Below, in pieces: positions 1 through 6,405 of a DNA stretch of 64,000 nucleotides. Under the pieces are notes generated by a model. The model was not told the DNA's origin. It searched no databases and worked only from the letters and a program-made list of their open reading frames with translations. Each line of letters starts with the position of its first letter. Position 1 is the first letter of the stretch. Location of the stretch: assembly GCF_000559085.1 (NCBI RefSeq), contig NZ_JALN02000002.1, positions 124,001 to 188,000 on the forward strand, in the 5' to 3' direction. The DNA comes from Mycolicibacterium aromaticivorans JS19b1 = JCM 16368. GTDB lineage: Bacteria; Actinomycetota; Actinomycetes; Mycobacteriales; Mycobacteriaceae. A program made the position numbers and the translations under genes.

Positions 1-327
1 ACTACCCGGCCCGCAGCCAACGTCGTTACCTTCGCGGCCGGCGGACCAACCCCGCTCATCGAGGTTGGCCAGACCGTCTGCCATCTCGGTGTCTCCAGCG
101 GCCGGCACTGCGGCACCGTCGCGTACAGCTACGGCGACGATCAGTTCATGACCACCGACATGCCCGCCAGCGTCCCCGGAGATTCCGGCGGCCCTGTCTG
201 GGTGACCGACGACGACGGCCAGGCCCACATCATCGGGATCTGGCTGGGTGAAAAGACCAGCGCCGACACCAGCCGCCGCTACGGCCGCTTCGCGAGCCTG
301 CGCGCCGCGCTGGACATTCTCACCTGA
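1..327 (+). CDS. Trypsin-like serine protease, 3' part (cut by window edge)
   Basis: The frame is open from base 1 to the TGA at 325-327, so about 108 C-terminal residues are visible and the start lies outside the window. The motif GDSGGPV (residues 60-66 of the visible part) is the nucleophile-serine signature of chymotrypsin-like (S1/streptogrisin-like) peptidases. A pair of cysteines upstream, in VCHLG and HCGTV, fits the disulfide seen before the active serine in this family. The His and Asp of the triad would lie upstream, so activity cannot be judged. These enzymes are usually exported; no signal peptide is visible because the N-terminus is missing. A strong hairpin follows at 365-403. 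The family call is seen in the sequence; substrate and link to mobilisation are unknown. Confidence 0.8.
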   Translation, partial: TTRPAANVVTFAAGGPTPLIEVGQTVCHLGVSSGRHCGTVAYSYGDDQFMTTDMPASVPGDSGGPVWVTDDDGQAHIIGIWLGEKTSADTSRRYGRFASLRAALDILT

Positions 328-364
328 GCGATCACAACTCCACTGGCGCGGCCGGCCACACCAC

Positions 365-403
365 GTCGACACACGCCCCGGCCCCAGCCGGGGCGCCGTC
401 GAC
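365..403 (+). terminator. Hairpin after protease gene
   Basis: Nested perfect inverted repeats: GTCGAC (365-370 / 398-403) and GCCCCGGC / GCCGGGGC (375-382 / 387-394). There is no T-tract, as is common for mycobacterial terminators. It separates the protease gene from the first leader cassette. Confidence 0.5.
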
Positions 404-630
404 CAACCACGCCAGACACCGCGTCGCCGCGGTCCCGCCACCCTCGACGAGCGCGCGCACCAATTCGGATTCCATCAGCCCAGTATGACCGCCGCGGCCC
501 GCTCCGCGCGGTGCCCTCAGCGCCTCACTGCAGCCCGGCGATCCCATGGCTGGCGATCCCAACCGGCTGCAGTCAGAGATCGCGCCTGCGGCGCACCTGG
601 CCGCCTCCCGGCGGCCACCGTCCGCAGCCC
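404..630. other. Gene-poor spacer before leader A
   Basis: I see no supportable gene here. The last 90 bases (about 540-630), GC-rich with short inverted repeats and ending in CCCCTCACC, resemble the spacers before leaders B (1660-1740), C (3470-3540) and D (4196-4265). They look like the 5' part of the same repeated intergenic module. Confidence 0.4.
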
Positions 631-879
631 CTCACCTTTAAACCGTTAGCAGGGGTCGCAAGCGTAGTCGGCCGGGGGCCCGAGACGTCAACCCACGCCC
701 GGCGCTGGTGCCGGCGGCGGAGGACATGTGCGGCCCCATCAGCTCGCTGCCGCTCGCGGGCCACACATCCGCCGGCACCACCACCGGACTCTTCGGGGTT
801 GACGTCCCACCCTCACCCGATTCCCCCGCACCCCAGCGCTAACCGGCGCACTCAACACCTTCTGAAACGGACAACAACC
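631..879 (+). promoter_or_regulatory. Structured leader A (repeat family, covarying closing helix)
   Basis: First of four related leaders (A-D) placed directly before small genes. Closing helix P1 pairs GACGTCAACCC (684-694) with GGGTTGACGTC (796-806), 11 perfect pairs. Inside it P2 pairs GGTGCCGGCGG (707-717) with CCGCCGGCACC (769-779), and P3 pairs 726-735 with 759-768 with one mismatch. A hairpin-prone segment lies at 741-758. Shared flanks are CTCACCTTT upstream and CAGCGCTAACCGGCGCACTC downstream, followed by AACGGACAACAACC before the ATG at 880. P1 in copies B, C and D has different sequences that still pair. It could be an RNA leader (attenuator or ligand sensor), an operator, or a single-stranded-DNA promoter used during conjugation. 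Confidence 0.75.
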
Positions 880-1131
880 ATGACCGCCATCCTCGCCGCC
901 GAAGCCGTCGCCCTCAGCACCACACACAGCCTGGCCATGGCCCGCGCAGACATCCACAGCGCCGTCAACGCCGACGACACCCACCGTCGCCGCCAGTACG
1001 CCCTCTCAGCCCGCGACAACGCCATCACCGTCCTCCTTGAGCCGACCAGCCAGCCCAGCGAACGCGAATACGCCGAGTACTACCTCGCCGACGCCGAAGA
1101 CATCATCGCCGCAACCGCGCCCGTCGAATAG
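880..1131 (+). CDS. Small acidic protein of the mobilisation region, function unknown
   Basis: An 83-residue protein beginning MTAILAAEAV. The start is fixed by the leader A/gene junction, which is the same as at 2007, 3785 and 4512 (purine-rich stretch, ACAACC, ATG). It is helical-looking and acidic at the C-terminus (REYAEYYLADAEDII). There is no recognisable domain, signal peptide or membrane segment. It is followed by a hairpin (1151-1183) and then by the 1227 gene, probably in one transcript. Position in the presumed leading region suggests an early-transfer role such as countering host defences, but that is inference only. Confidence 0.65.
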   Translation: MTAILAAEAVALSTTHSLAMARADIHSAVNADDTHRRRQYALSARDNAITVLLEPTSQPSEREYAEYYLADAEDIIAATAPVE

Positions 1132-1150
1132 CCCTCCATCCCAGCAACTC

Positions 1151-1183
1151 TGGCCGGGCCGCCGCACTCAGGTGGCCCGGCCA
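1151..1183 (+). terminator. Intercistronic hairpin, loop with CACTC
   Basis: TGGCCGGGCCGCC (1151-1163) pairs with GGTGGCCCGGCCA (1171-1183). The loop carries GCACTCA. Similar CACTC/CACCC loops occur in the hairpins after the other genes of this region (1603, 2994, 3403, 4107, 4985). It has no T-tract, so it may be an RNA stability element instead of a terminator. Confidence 0.5.
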
Positions 1184-1226
1184 ACAGATCAAACCCTCTA
1201 TCCTCACCACAGAAAGGATCACCACC

Positions 1227-1589
1227 ATGGTCGACAAGGACTACGCATCAGCCTGGCAATTCATCGACACCGAAGGACGCCCACGGCAACTGCGCTTCCG
1301 CATGAACTTCGCACCGGCTGGCGACCCCCGAACCTTCGACGGCACTGGCCAACTCGTCGCCGCCATCGCAGACGACAGCCGGCCCGACAACTTCCACGAA
1401 ATCCCGATCAGCCGAGCTGACGTCGACGAGGACGCCGTCGATGCCGCCCTCGACGGCTGGGAAGACTGGGCACTGCTCTACCACGAGAATGACTACAGCG
1501 ACTGCTGGATCAGCCTCGATGCCATCCAAGCCCGCATCAACGCCGCCGGCCTCGGCATCGACACCGACCCGCCACCGAGCGACACATAG
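1227..1589 (+). CDS. Strongly acidic 120-aa protein, function unknown
   Basis: Starts at ATG 1227, eight bases after AGAAAGGA, a good ribosome binding site. The protein has about 25 Asp/Glu against 9 Lys/Arg, including the run ADVDEDAVDAALDGWEDW, so its charge is near -16. It has no signal peptide or membrane segment and I recognise no family. Small acidic proteins encoded near plasmid oriT are often DNA mimics or antirestriction proteins; that is a family-level analogy, not a homology claim. The gene is second in the leader A unit, and a clear intrinsic terminator follows at 1603-1640. Confidence 0.7.
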   Translation: MVDKDYASAWQFIDTEGRPRQLRFRMNFAPAGDPRTFDGTGQLVAAIADDSRPDNFHEIPISRADVDEDAVDAALDGWEDWALLYHENDYSDCWISLDAIQARINAAGLGIDTDPPPSDT

Positions 1590-1602
1590 CACCCCCTGGA
1601 CA

Positions 1603-1640
1603 GGGGTCCGTCTGGCACTCGCCAGGCGGGCCCCTTTTTT
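1603..1640 (+). terminator. Intrinsic terminator of the leader A unit
   Basis: Stem GGGGTCCGTCTGG / CCAGGCGGGCCCC with G-T pairs, loop CACTC, followed by TTTTTT (1635-1640). This is a classical rho-independent shape. Confidence 0.8.
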
Positions 1641-1730
1641 CGTCCGGCCGCGAAATCGCGCGCTGGGACGACTGGCCCACCGCCGAGCGCGCCTGCGGCG
1701 CGGATGGCCACCTGGCGGCGGCCGTATCCG

Positions 1731-2006
1731 TAGCCCCTCACCTTTAACCGTTCAGCTGGGCCCCAAGTATGACCGACCGGGACCCGTCACGCGCCAGCCA
1801 CGCCCGCGCCGAACTACGCAGGCCGAGTGACCCTTTCGGCCCAACCGTTGTCAATCCCCCAGGCGCTGCGCGCGAGGATTGACCCGGGGCCGAAAGCCCT
1901 GCTCCGTCCGCCACGGACTCTTCGGGCTTGCGCGCGCCACCCCGCCGGTCCCCCCAACCCCAGCGCTAACCGGCGCACTCAACACCACCCGAACGGGAGA
2001 ACAACC
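1731..2006 (+). promoter_or_regulatory. Structured leader B (divergent core, same closing helix position)
   Basis: Shares the CCCCTCACCTTTAACCGTT upstream flank and the CAGCGCTAACCGGCGCACTC downstream flank with leaders A, C and D, plus GGACTCTTCG just before the 3' arm of P1. P1 here is CGCGCCAGCC (1790-1799) with GGCTTGCGCG (1925-1934), nine of ten pairs and unrelated in sequence to the P1 arms of the other copies. The interior differs: two nested helices, CTTTCGGCCC (1833-1842) with GGGCCGAAAG (1887-1896), and GTCAATCC (1850-1857) with GGATTGAC (1876-1883). So the outer frame is conserved while the internal domain has been swapped. Confidence 0.7.
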
Positions 2007-2972
2007 ATGCGCATCAACCTGAGCTCCAACACCGACATCCTCGCCGTCACCCCGACGCTGTTCGGCTTCGTTCCCACCAACAGCATCGTCGCGATCGTCC
2101 TGGACAACATCGGCGATCGACACACCGTCCACGTCAGCGCCCGCTACGACATCGACGAACCCCTCGACGCCGCCGCCCAACTGGCCAACACCCTTCCCCT
2201 GCAACAACCCGGCGGGGGCATGCGGCGCGTTCTGCTCATCGCCATCGCCGACTCCGAGCATGACAAGCACGCCGGCGATCACCTCGACGCCGCGCAGCGT
2301 CATATGACCGCCCGCGGTGCCAGCATCGTCAAGCGGCTGCACACCCCGCACGTCGAGGCAGGCCACACCTGGACCGACATCGACACCGGCGACACCGGAA
2401 CCACCGTCGACTACCGCACCTCCGAGGTCGGCCTGCTGATGGCCGTCGAACATGGCCGGATCGTGCGCGCCACCCGCGACGACATCGCCGGCGAGTTCAC
2501 CCCCACCGAACAGGCACCGGCACCCGACGTCGACGCCGATGCCGTCGAGTTCGTTACCCACACCGTCCGCGGCATGTCCACCGCGTTCGAGGACCCCGCC
2601 ACCCTCACACCGCAACTGGCCGCCAACGCCGGCCTGCTCATCACCGCGAACATCACCCACCGTGACGCCCTGCTCATCGTCAGCACCGAGCACCCCCAGA
2701 CCGGCGCCACCGTCTGGACCCACCTGGCACGCCAGCTGCGCGGCCGAGCCCGCATCGAAGCACTCGCCCTCGCTGCCGCCTGCTTCTACTGCAGCGACGA
2801 CGCCGTGCGCGCCGCCATCGCACTCGAGGCCGCGCACCACACCGCAGCCGACGCCGGGCAACCCGACACCACCCTGGTCACCCTGCTCGACACCGCTGTG
2901 CAGGCCGCGCTCCCGCCGGCCAAGCTCCGCCAGCTCTTCGCCCAACTCGCCGCCAAGCCGCCCGCCGAGTGA
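2007..2972 (+). CDS. DUF4192 family protein
   Basis: A 321-residue protein starting MRINLSSNTDILAVTPTLFGF at the ATG directly after leader B, with a GGGAGAACAACC ribosome-binding region. The opening TDILAVTPTLFGFVPTNSIV and the later region around residues 60-130 match the actinobacterial DUF4192 family, as I remember it, whose members are soluble, 300-400 residues long and often found on plasmids and phages; biochemical role unknown. No signal peptide is seen. The stop is followed by a perfect hairpin (2994-3029) and then the 3069 gene, so both probably share the leader B transcript. Family assignment is from recognised sequence pattern; function is open. Confidence 0.8.
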   Translation: MRINLSSNTDILAVTPTLFGFVPTNSIVAIVLDNIGDRHTVHVSARYDIDEPLDAAAQLANTLPLQQPGGGMRRVLLIAIADSEHDKHAGDHLDAAQRHMTARGASIVKRLHTPHVEAGHTWTDIDTGDTGTTVDYRTSEVGLLMAVEHGRIVRATRDDIAGEFTPTEQAPAPDVDADAVEFVTHTVRGMSTAFEDPATLTPQLAANAGLLITANITHRDALLIVSTEHPQTGATVWTHLARQLRGRARIEALALAAACFYCSDDAVRAAIALEAAHHTAADAGQPDTTLVTLLDTAVQAALPPAKLRQLFAQLAAKPPAE

Positions 2973-2993
2973 CCAGTCCGCGCAACCCAACAC

Positions 2994-3029
2994 GTGGCCG
3001 GCCGCCTCACACCCGAGGTGGCCGGCCAC
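2994..3029 (+). terminator. Intercistronic hairpin after DUF4192 gene
   Basis: GTGGCCGGCCGCCTC (2994-3008) pairs with GAGGTGGCCGGCCAC (3015-3029), nearly perfect, with loop ACACCC. No T-tract. It belongs to the same hairpin family as 1151-1183 and 4985-5017. Confidence 0.5.
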
Positions 3030-3068
3030 ACCCATTCACCCCCACCCCCGTCCAGAGAGGACCACACC

Positions 3069-3392
3069 ATGACCAACCCCAAGCCCACCCAGCGTCGCGA
3101 CGGACACACCCCGCGCTACTCCTACGAACCCGACGACGGCACCCACTACATCGAGCAGTCCGTCCGGGTATACCTGCGACTCTCCGATGACCGCACCAGC
3201 TGGATCGTCGACGCCGCCACCGTGGACGGAGCCGCCCTCGACAGCGCGCAATCCGACGAGAGCGCCACCAACACCGAATGCGCCTGCGATTCCGCCGAAT
3301 GCGACGCGATCTGCGCCGCCGCCGATCGACTCCCGCTACCCAACGGCGAGGAACTCGCACAGCTGATCCTCGACGCCCTGCCACCGCACTAA
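3069..3392 (+). CDS. Cys-containing acidic 107-aa protein, function unknown
   Basis: Start ATG 3069 is chosen because AGAGAGG lies eight bases upstream; an earlier in-frame ATG at 2994 falls inside the hairpin. The protein is acidic and has a cysteine cluster, CACDSAECDAIC (about residues 71-82), that could bind a metal ion or form disulfides. There is no signal peptide. It is second in the leader B unit and is followed by an intrinsic terminator. No family is recognised. Confidence 0.65.
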   Translation: MTNPKPTQRRDGHTPRYSYEPDDGTHYIEQSVRVYLRLSDDRTSWIVDAATVDGAALDSAQSDESATNTECACDSAECDAICAAADRLPLPNGEELAQLILDALPPH

Positions 3393-3402
3393 CGCGCCAC
3401 CG

Positions 3403-3453
3403 TGGGGCCTCGTTGACTACTCACCACCGAGTGGTCGGCGAGGCCCCCTTTTT
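3403..3453 (+). terminator. Intrinsic terminator of the leader B unit
   Basis: GGGGCCTCG...ACTC pairs with GAGT...CGAGGCCCC in an imperfect long stem, followed by a run of T (3449-3453). The loop again contains CTCACC. Confidence 0.75.
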
Positions 3454-3537
3454 GTTCCGGCCAACGGCCCCGTAGTCGCGGCGCACCCCGCGCGACCGAC
3501 GCAGAGTCCCGCCTACGGCGGAACTGACTGCCGCCAC

Positions 3538-3784
3538 TCACCTTTGAGCAATCAGCAGGGGTGTGCAGCGTAATGGGCCGGGGGCCCGACCTGTCCAGGG
3601 ACGCCCGGCGCCGATGCCGGCGGCGGAGGACATGCGCGGCCCTATCAGCTCGCTGCCGCTCGCGGGCCACACATCCGCCGGCACCACCACCGGACTCTTC
3701 GCCCTGGACAGCCCACCCTCACCCCATTGCACCCACACCAGCGCTAACCGGCGCACTCAACACCTTCTGAAACGGAGAACAACC
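3538..3784 (+). promoter_or_regulatory. Structured leader C
   Basis: Same layout as leader A. P1 pairs CTGTCCAGGG (3591-3600) with CCCTGGACAG (3702-3711), ten perfect pairs with a sequence different from A, B and D. P2 pairs 3613-3623 with 3675-3685 with one mismatch. P3 keeps four of five outer pairs. The core GGCGGAGGACATG and CATCCGCCGGCACC is nearly identical to A and D. The downstream flank ends in AACGGAGAACAACC before ATG 3785. Confidence 0.75.
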
Positions 3785-4096
3785 ATGACCACTGACCTAA
3801 AAGCCTTCTGGGCCAATGTCGATGCAGCCCTGGACCGCTGCGCCCAGGCCGACACGGTTGAGGACGTCATCACCATCCTCAACGAACACTTCGAGCCCTC
3901 CAGTGGAGAAGCCTTCTTCGCCGGATCAGGCGGCGACAACCAACTCCTGGACAAACTGCACTGGTACAGGCCCGTACGCACATGGAAGATCGTCCGCTAC
4001 GACGCCCCCTACTACTGGTGTCTCGCAGACCCCAACGGCGACCTCCTCACTTACATCGAGGGCGACATCTACCGCGGCAACACCATGACCACCTAA
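3785..4096 (+). CDS. 103-aa acidic protein, function unknown
   Basis: Begins MTTDLKAFWANVDAALDRC directly after leader C with GGAGA as ribosome binding site. The N-terminal half is helical, followed by an aromatic-rich segment (LHWYRPVRTWKIVRYDAPYY) and an acidic tail. There is no signal peptide, transmembrane helix or recognised family. It is the only gene between leader C and its terminator, so it forms a monocistronic cassette in the presumed leading region. Confidence 0.7.
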   Translation: MTTDLKAFWANVDAALDRCAQADTVEDVITILNEHFEPSSGEAFFAGSGGDNQLLDKLHWYRPVRTWKIVRYDAPYYWCLADPNGDLLTYIEGDIYRGNTMTT

Positions 4097-4106
4097 ACCC
4101 TCGATC

Positions 4107-4180
4107 GTGAGCGTCCCGGTACCCACCCGGTGCCGGGACGCTCACCTTCGGCCGGCCGTGGTCGGCGGGCCCCCCCTTTT
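4107..4180 (+). terminator. Terminator after the 3785 gene
   Basis: GTGAGCGTCCCGGTACC pairs with GGTGCCGGGACGCTCAC (4107-4145), an almost perfect 17-bp stem, followed by a second GC-rich dyad and TTTT near 4180. The loop is CACC. Confidence 0.7.
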
Positions 4181-4261
4181 CTTCCAGCCGCCGGTCTCGT
4201 AGACGTCGGCGCACTAGGTGCGACCGACGGACAGCCCACCCTCCGGGCGGGCTCCCTGGCG

Positions 4262-4511
4262 CCACTCACCTATTGCCGTTAGCAGGGGTCGCAGCGTAAT
4301 CGGCCGGGGGCCCGACCCGTCAAGGGACGCCCGGCGCTGGTGCCGGCGGCGGAGGACATGTGCGGCCCCATCAGCTCGCTGCCGCTCGCGGGCCACACAT
4401 CCGCCGGCACCACCACCGGACTCTCCGCCCTTGACGGCCCACCCTCAGCCGATTCCCCCGCACCCCAGCGCTAACCGGCGCACTCAACACCTTCTGAAAC
4501 GGAGAACAACC
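4262..4511 (+). promoter_or_regulatory. Structured leader D
   Basis: Fourth copy. P1 pairs CCGTCAAGGG (4317-4326) with CCCTTGACGG (4428-4437), ten perfect pairs with yet another sequence. P2 (GGTGCCGGCGG / CCGCCGGCACC) and P3 are identical to copy A. Compared with A, almost every difference within P1 is compensated on the other arm. The downstream flank ends GGAGAACAACC before ATG 4512. Confidence 0.75.
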
Positions 4512-4964
4512 ATGACCGAGAACAACTTCGATTTCGCCGCCGCCCTCCTGTCGGACGCGGCCGACCTCGTCGGCCACGCACCGCACGGAACACACATCGT
4601 CGACGACCACGCCTACGGCGCACCGCAGCTCGTCGCCACCGCCGAAAGCAGCCGCCAGATCGTCCTCTGGGCAGCCGACAACGATCGAGTCCTGGCCGCC
4701 GTCGAAGCGACCACCAACGCCGACACCGATCAAACCTCCACTCGCATCATCGCTTTCCGCGCCGCCGGACTGATGTTCGCCGGCCGGACCGACCACACCT
4801 TCGCCGCCCACGGCCGCCACACCTACGTCCTGGCCGCCACCGTCGGAGCCGACACCTGGCAGCTCACCGTCGACGCCGACACCACCACCCTCACCGACAG
4901 CGACCTAGACACCGCACTGAGCCTCATCGCGCGCTTCGAACACGCCGCCTACGCCGCCGGATAA
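4512..4964 (+). CDS. 150-aa acidic protein, function unknown
   Basis: Begins MTENNFDFAAALLSDAADLV after leader D with GGAGA as ribosome binding site. The protein is rich in Asp and Thr, especially the strand-like TWQLTVDADTTTLTDSDLD near the C-terminus, and poor in Lys. It has no signal peptide, membrane segment or recognisable motif. It is monocistronic, flanked by leader D and the 4985-5017 hairpin. As with its neighbours, an early-transfer or counter-defence role is possible but only inferred from position and charge. Confidence 0.7.
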   Translation: MTENNFDFAAALLSDAADLVGHAPHGTHIVDDHAYGAPQLVATAESSRQIVLWAADNDRVLAAVEATTNADTDQTSTRIIAFRAAGLMFAGRTDHTFAAHGRHTYVLAATVGADTWQLTVDADTTTLTDSDLDTALSLIARFEHAAYAAG

Positions 4965-4984
4965 CACCGGCCCCCACGCCGCCC

Positions 4985-5017
4985 GCGCGGCCGGTACCCA
5001 CTCGGTGCCGGCCGCGC
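4985..5017 (+). terminator. Hairpin closing the leader D unit
   Basis: GCGCGGCCGGTACC (4985-4998) pairs with GGTGCCGGCCGCGC (5004-5017), with loop CACTC. It also lies just beyond the 3' end of the minus-strand HNH gene, so it could serve both directions. Confidence 0.6.
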
Positions 5018-5065
5018 AGCGCGGGATCACATCCCTGCCACTGGCGTGCGCCGGCACCGCCGCGT

Positions 5066-5602
5066 TCACCACAGCGTCGGATGGCCCACAGCCAACGCAT
5101 CGGCGACCGCTTGCGCGTCCCAACCATCACGCACGGCTTCCCGCAGCGCGAGCGACCGTTCGCGCCGCGCCAGCAGGCCGGCGTTGCCGCGGCGCACCGC
5201 CACCCGGCCCCCGCCGCGACCGGACCGGCCCATCTGCTCCATGTTGTCCCTCTGGGTACCCGCGTACACGTGCCGGGGGCGGCCCAGCTCGTCGGCGACG
5301 CTCGGCCGCACACACAGCGGCACATCGCAGCCATGCAAGGACCGCTCCCACGGCTCCAGCGGCGCGCCGCTGCGGACTAGCGCGAGCGCATACCGGTTGG
5401 AGCGCAGCATGATCCGGCGACCGTCGCGGCGAACCCAGAATCGGCCGTACCCGTCACCACCGATGGCGCCGGTGAAAAGCCAACAGTCCTCGGCCGTCGG
5501 ACCGCGCACCACGGCGCGGTCGAACCGGGCGATCTCGTCGGCATCACGAACCGGGTCCACCACCAGCTGTAGTGGTTCCGACCGCCGCCGACCTCTGCTC
5601 AC
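5066..5602 (-). CDS. HNH endonuclease family protein
   Basis: A 178-residue protein from GTG 5602. Residues 39-52 (DCWLFTGAIGGDGYGRF region), then LHGCDVPLCVRP and AGTQRDNMEQMGRSGRGG, follow the order W-G-GYGR / H-C-D-P-C / GT-DNM seen in phage-type HNH nucleases. The usual HR dipeptide before the helix is SNR here, so one candidate catalytic histidine is replaced by Asn. The C-terminal 40 residues (ALREAVRDGWDAQAVADALAV) look like a helical DNA-recognition tail. It starts 12 bp after the upstream minus-strand gene and is probably cotranscribed with it. It could be a homing or nicking nuclease; a role next to oriT is inference. Confidence 0.75.
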   Translation of the reverse strand: MSRGRRRSEPLQLVVDPVRDADEIARFDRAVVRGPTAEDCWLFTGAIGGDGYGRFWVRRDGRRIMLRSNRYALALVRSGAPLEPWERSLHGCDVPLCVRPSVADELGRPRHVYAGTQRDNMEQMGRSGRGGGRVAVRRGNAGLLARRERSLALREAVRDGWDAQAVADALAVGHPTLW

Positions 5603-5614
5603 CGTGATGACACG

Positions 5615-6118
5615 CTAACCCGTCGCCGACCACGCCGCGGTGGGCTCGCCGACCGACGCCACCGGCGGGAGACCGGCAGCCACCTCGGCCGTCGGTTCCC
5701 GGTCGGCACCTTCGGCGCCGACCCCGATCACCGCCGCACCGCCGTCACCGACCGCCTCACCCGGCGAGGCCGTGGCGCTCTGCTCGGCGAACCGGATCAA
5801 CTCGCGCAGCGCCTTCTCGCTCACCCCCGTCAGTCGGGTGATGTCGCGCAGCGTCTCTCCGCGATCGCGCAACGCGACGACCGCCAGACCGGCCGTCCGG
5901 CGATGCTCGCCGCGCTTGCCCTCGGCCTGCTTTTTGAGGCCGGCGGTCTTGGCTTCCAGCCACTCATCCACCGCGTCGAGCCGTTCCCGACTGGAGAAGA
6001 ACACCGCCAGGTCCTCGGCATTGCGCGCGGCCCGTTCGAGCACTTCCTTCTGCGAGGCCTTCACCGCTTCGCGGGCGGCCCGCACCGCTGACTTCGATTT
6101 CGACACTTTGTTCGCCAT
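5615..6118 (-). CDS. Coiled-coil / helix-turn-helix protein, candidate relaxosome accessory
   Basis: Start ATG 6118 gives 167 residues beginning MANKVSKSKSAVRAAREAV. The N-terminal two thirds is a charged, helical, coiled-coil-like stretch (to about residue 85). A helix-turn-helix pattern follows (VALRDRGETLRDITRLTGVS), with a low-complexity Ala/Gly tail. It is divergent from the relaxase across the presumed oriT, the usual place for a small DNA-binding accessory protein of a MobF system. No named family is recognised, so the role rests on position and fold pattern. A longer in-frame start at 6172 exists but lies in the repeat-rich gap. Confidence 0.6.
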   Translation of the reverse strand: MANKVSKSKSAVRAAREAVKASQKEVLERAARNAEDLAVFFSSRERLDAVDEWLEAKTAGLKKQAEGKRGEHRRTAGLAVVALRDRGETLRDITRLTGVSEKALRELIRFAEQSATASPGEAVGDGGAAVIGVGAEGADREPTAEVAAGLPPVASVGEPTAAWSATG

Positions 6119-6405
6119 GGCGCTCAACCTAAAACCGCCACCACCCCTACAGCACCGCCCCAACGACACCACTCACATACCGCCGCTTTCACCCACATCC
6201 CCACGCCCCCACCCACATCGGCCACCACCGATCGCGTGCCGCACCACCAACCCCGCCCTCACCTGCGACCTCCGGTCGCCCTTTTCAGCCCATCACACCT
6301 AGTGCATTCAGGTCACGAAACGGTAACGGCCGATCGGAGGCGGGCTTGGGGCACCGCTAAACCCCGGGGGTGCTTCATAGCGTTGCCGGTGGTGATCGCG
6401 CGGTG
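6119..6405. other. Candidate oriT / divergent promoter gap
   Basis: The gap lies between the HTH gene (minus) and the relaxase (plus). From about 6121 to 6235 the + strand is strikingly C-rich and G-poor, unlike its neighbours. ACCCACATC occurs twice with a 20-bp step (6191-6199 and 6211-6219). CCGATCG (6229-6235) is mirrored by CGATCGG (6332-6338). A GCACC/GGTGC dyad overlaps the start region of the relaxase. Strand skew, direct repeats and the adjacent relaxase are the usual marks of a transfer origin, but no nic site can be named from sequence alone. Confidence 0.45.

Noticed and set aside
332-562. Minus-strand 76-aa frame overlapping the protease end
   Set aside because: No ribosome binding site or motif, crosses the 365-403 hairpin, and is explained by GC-rich codon bias.
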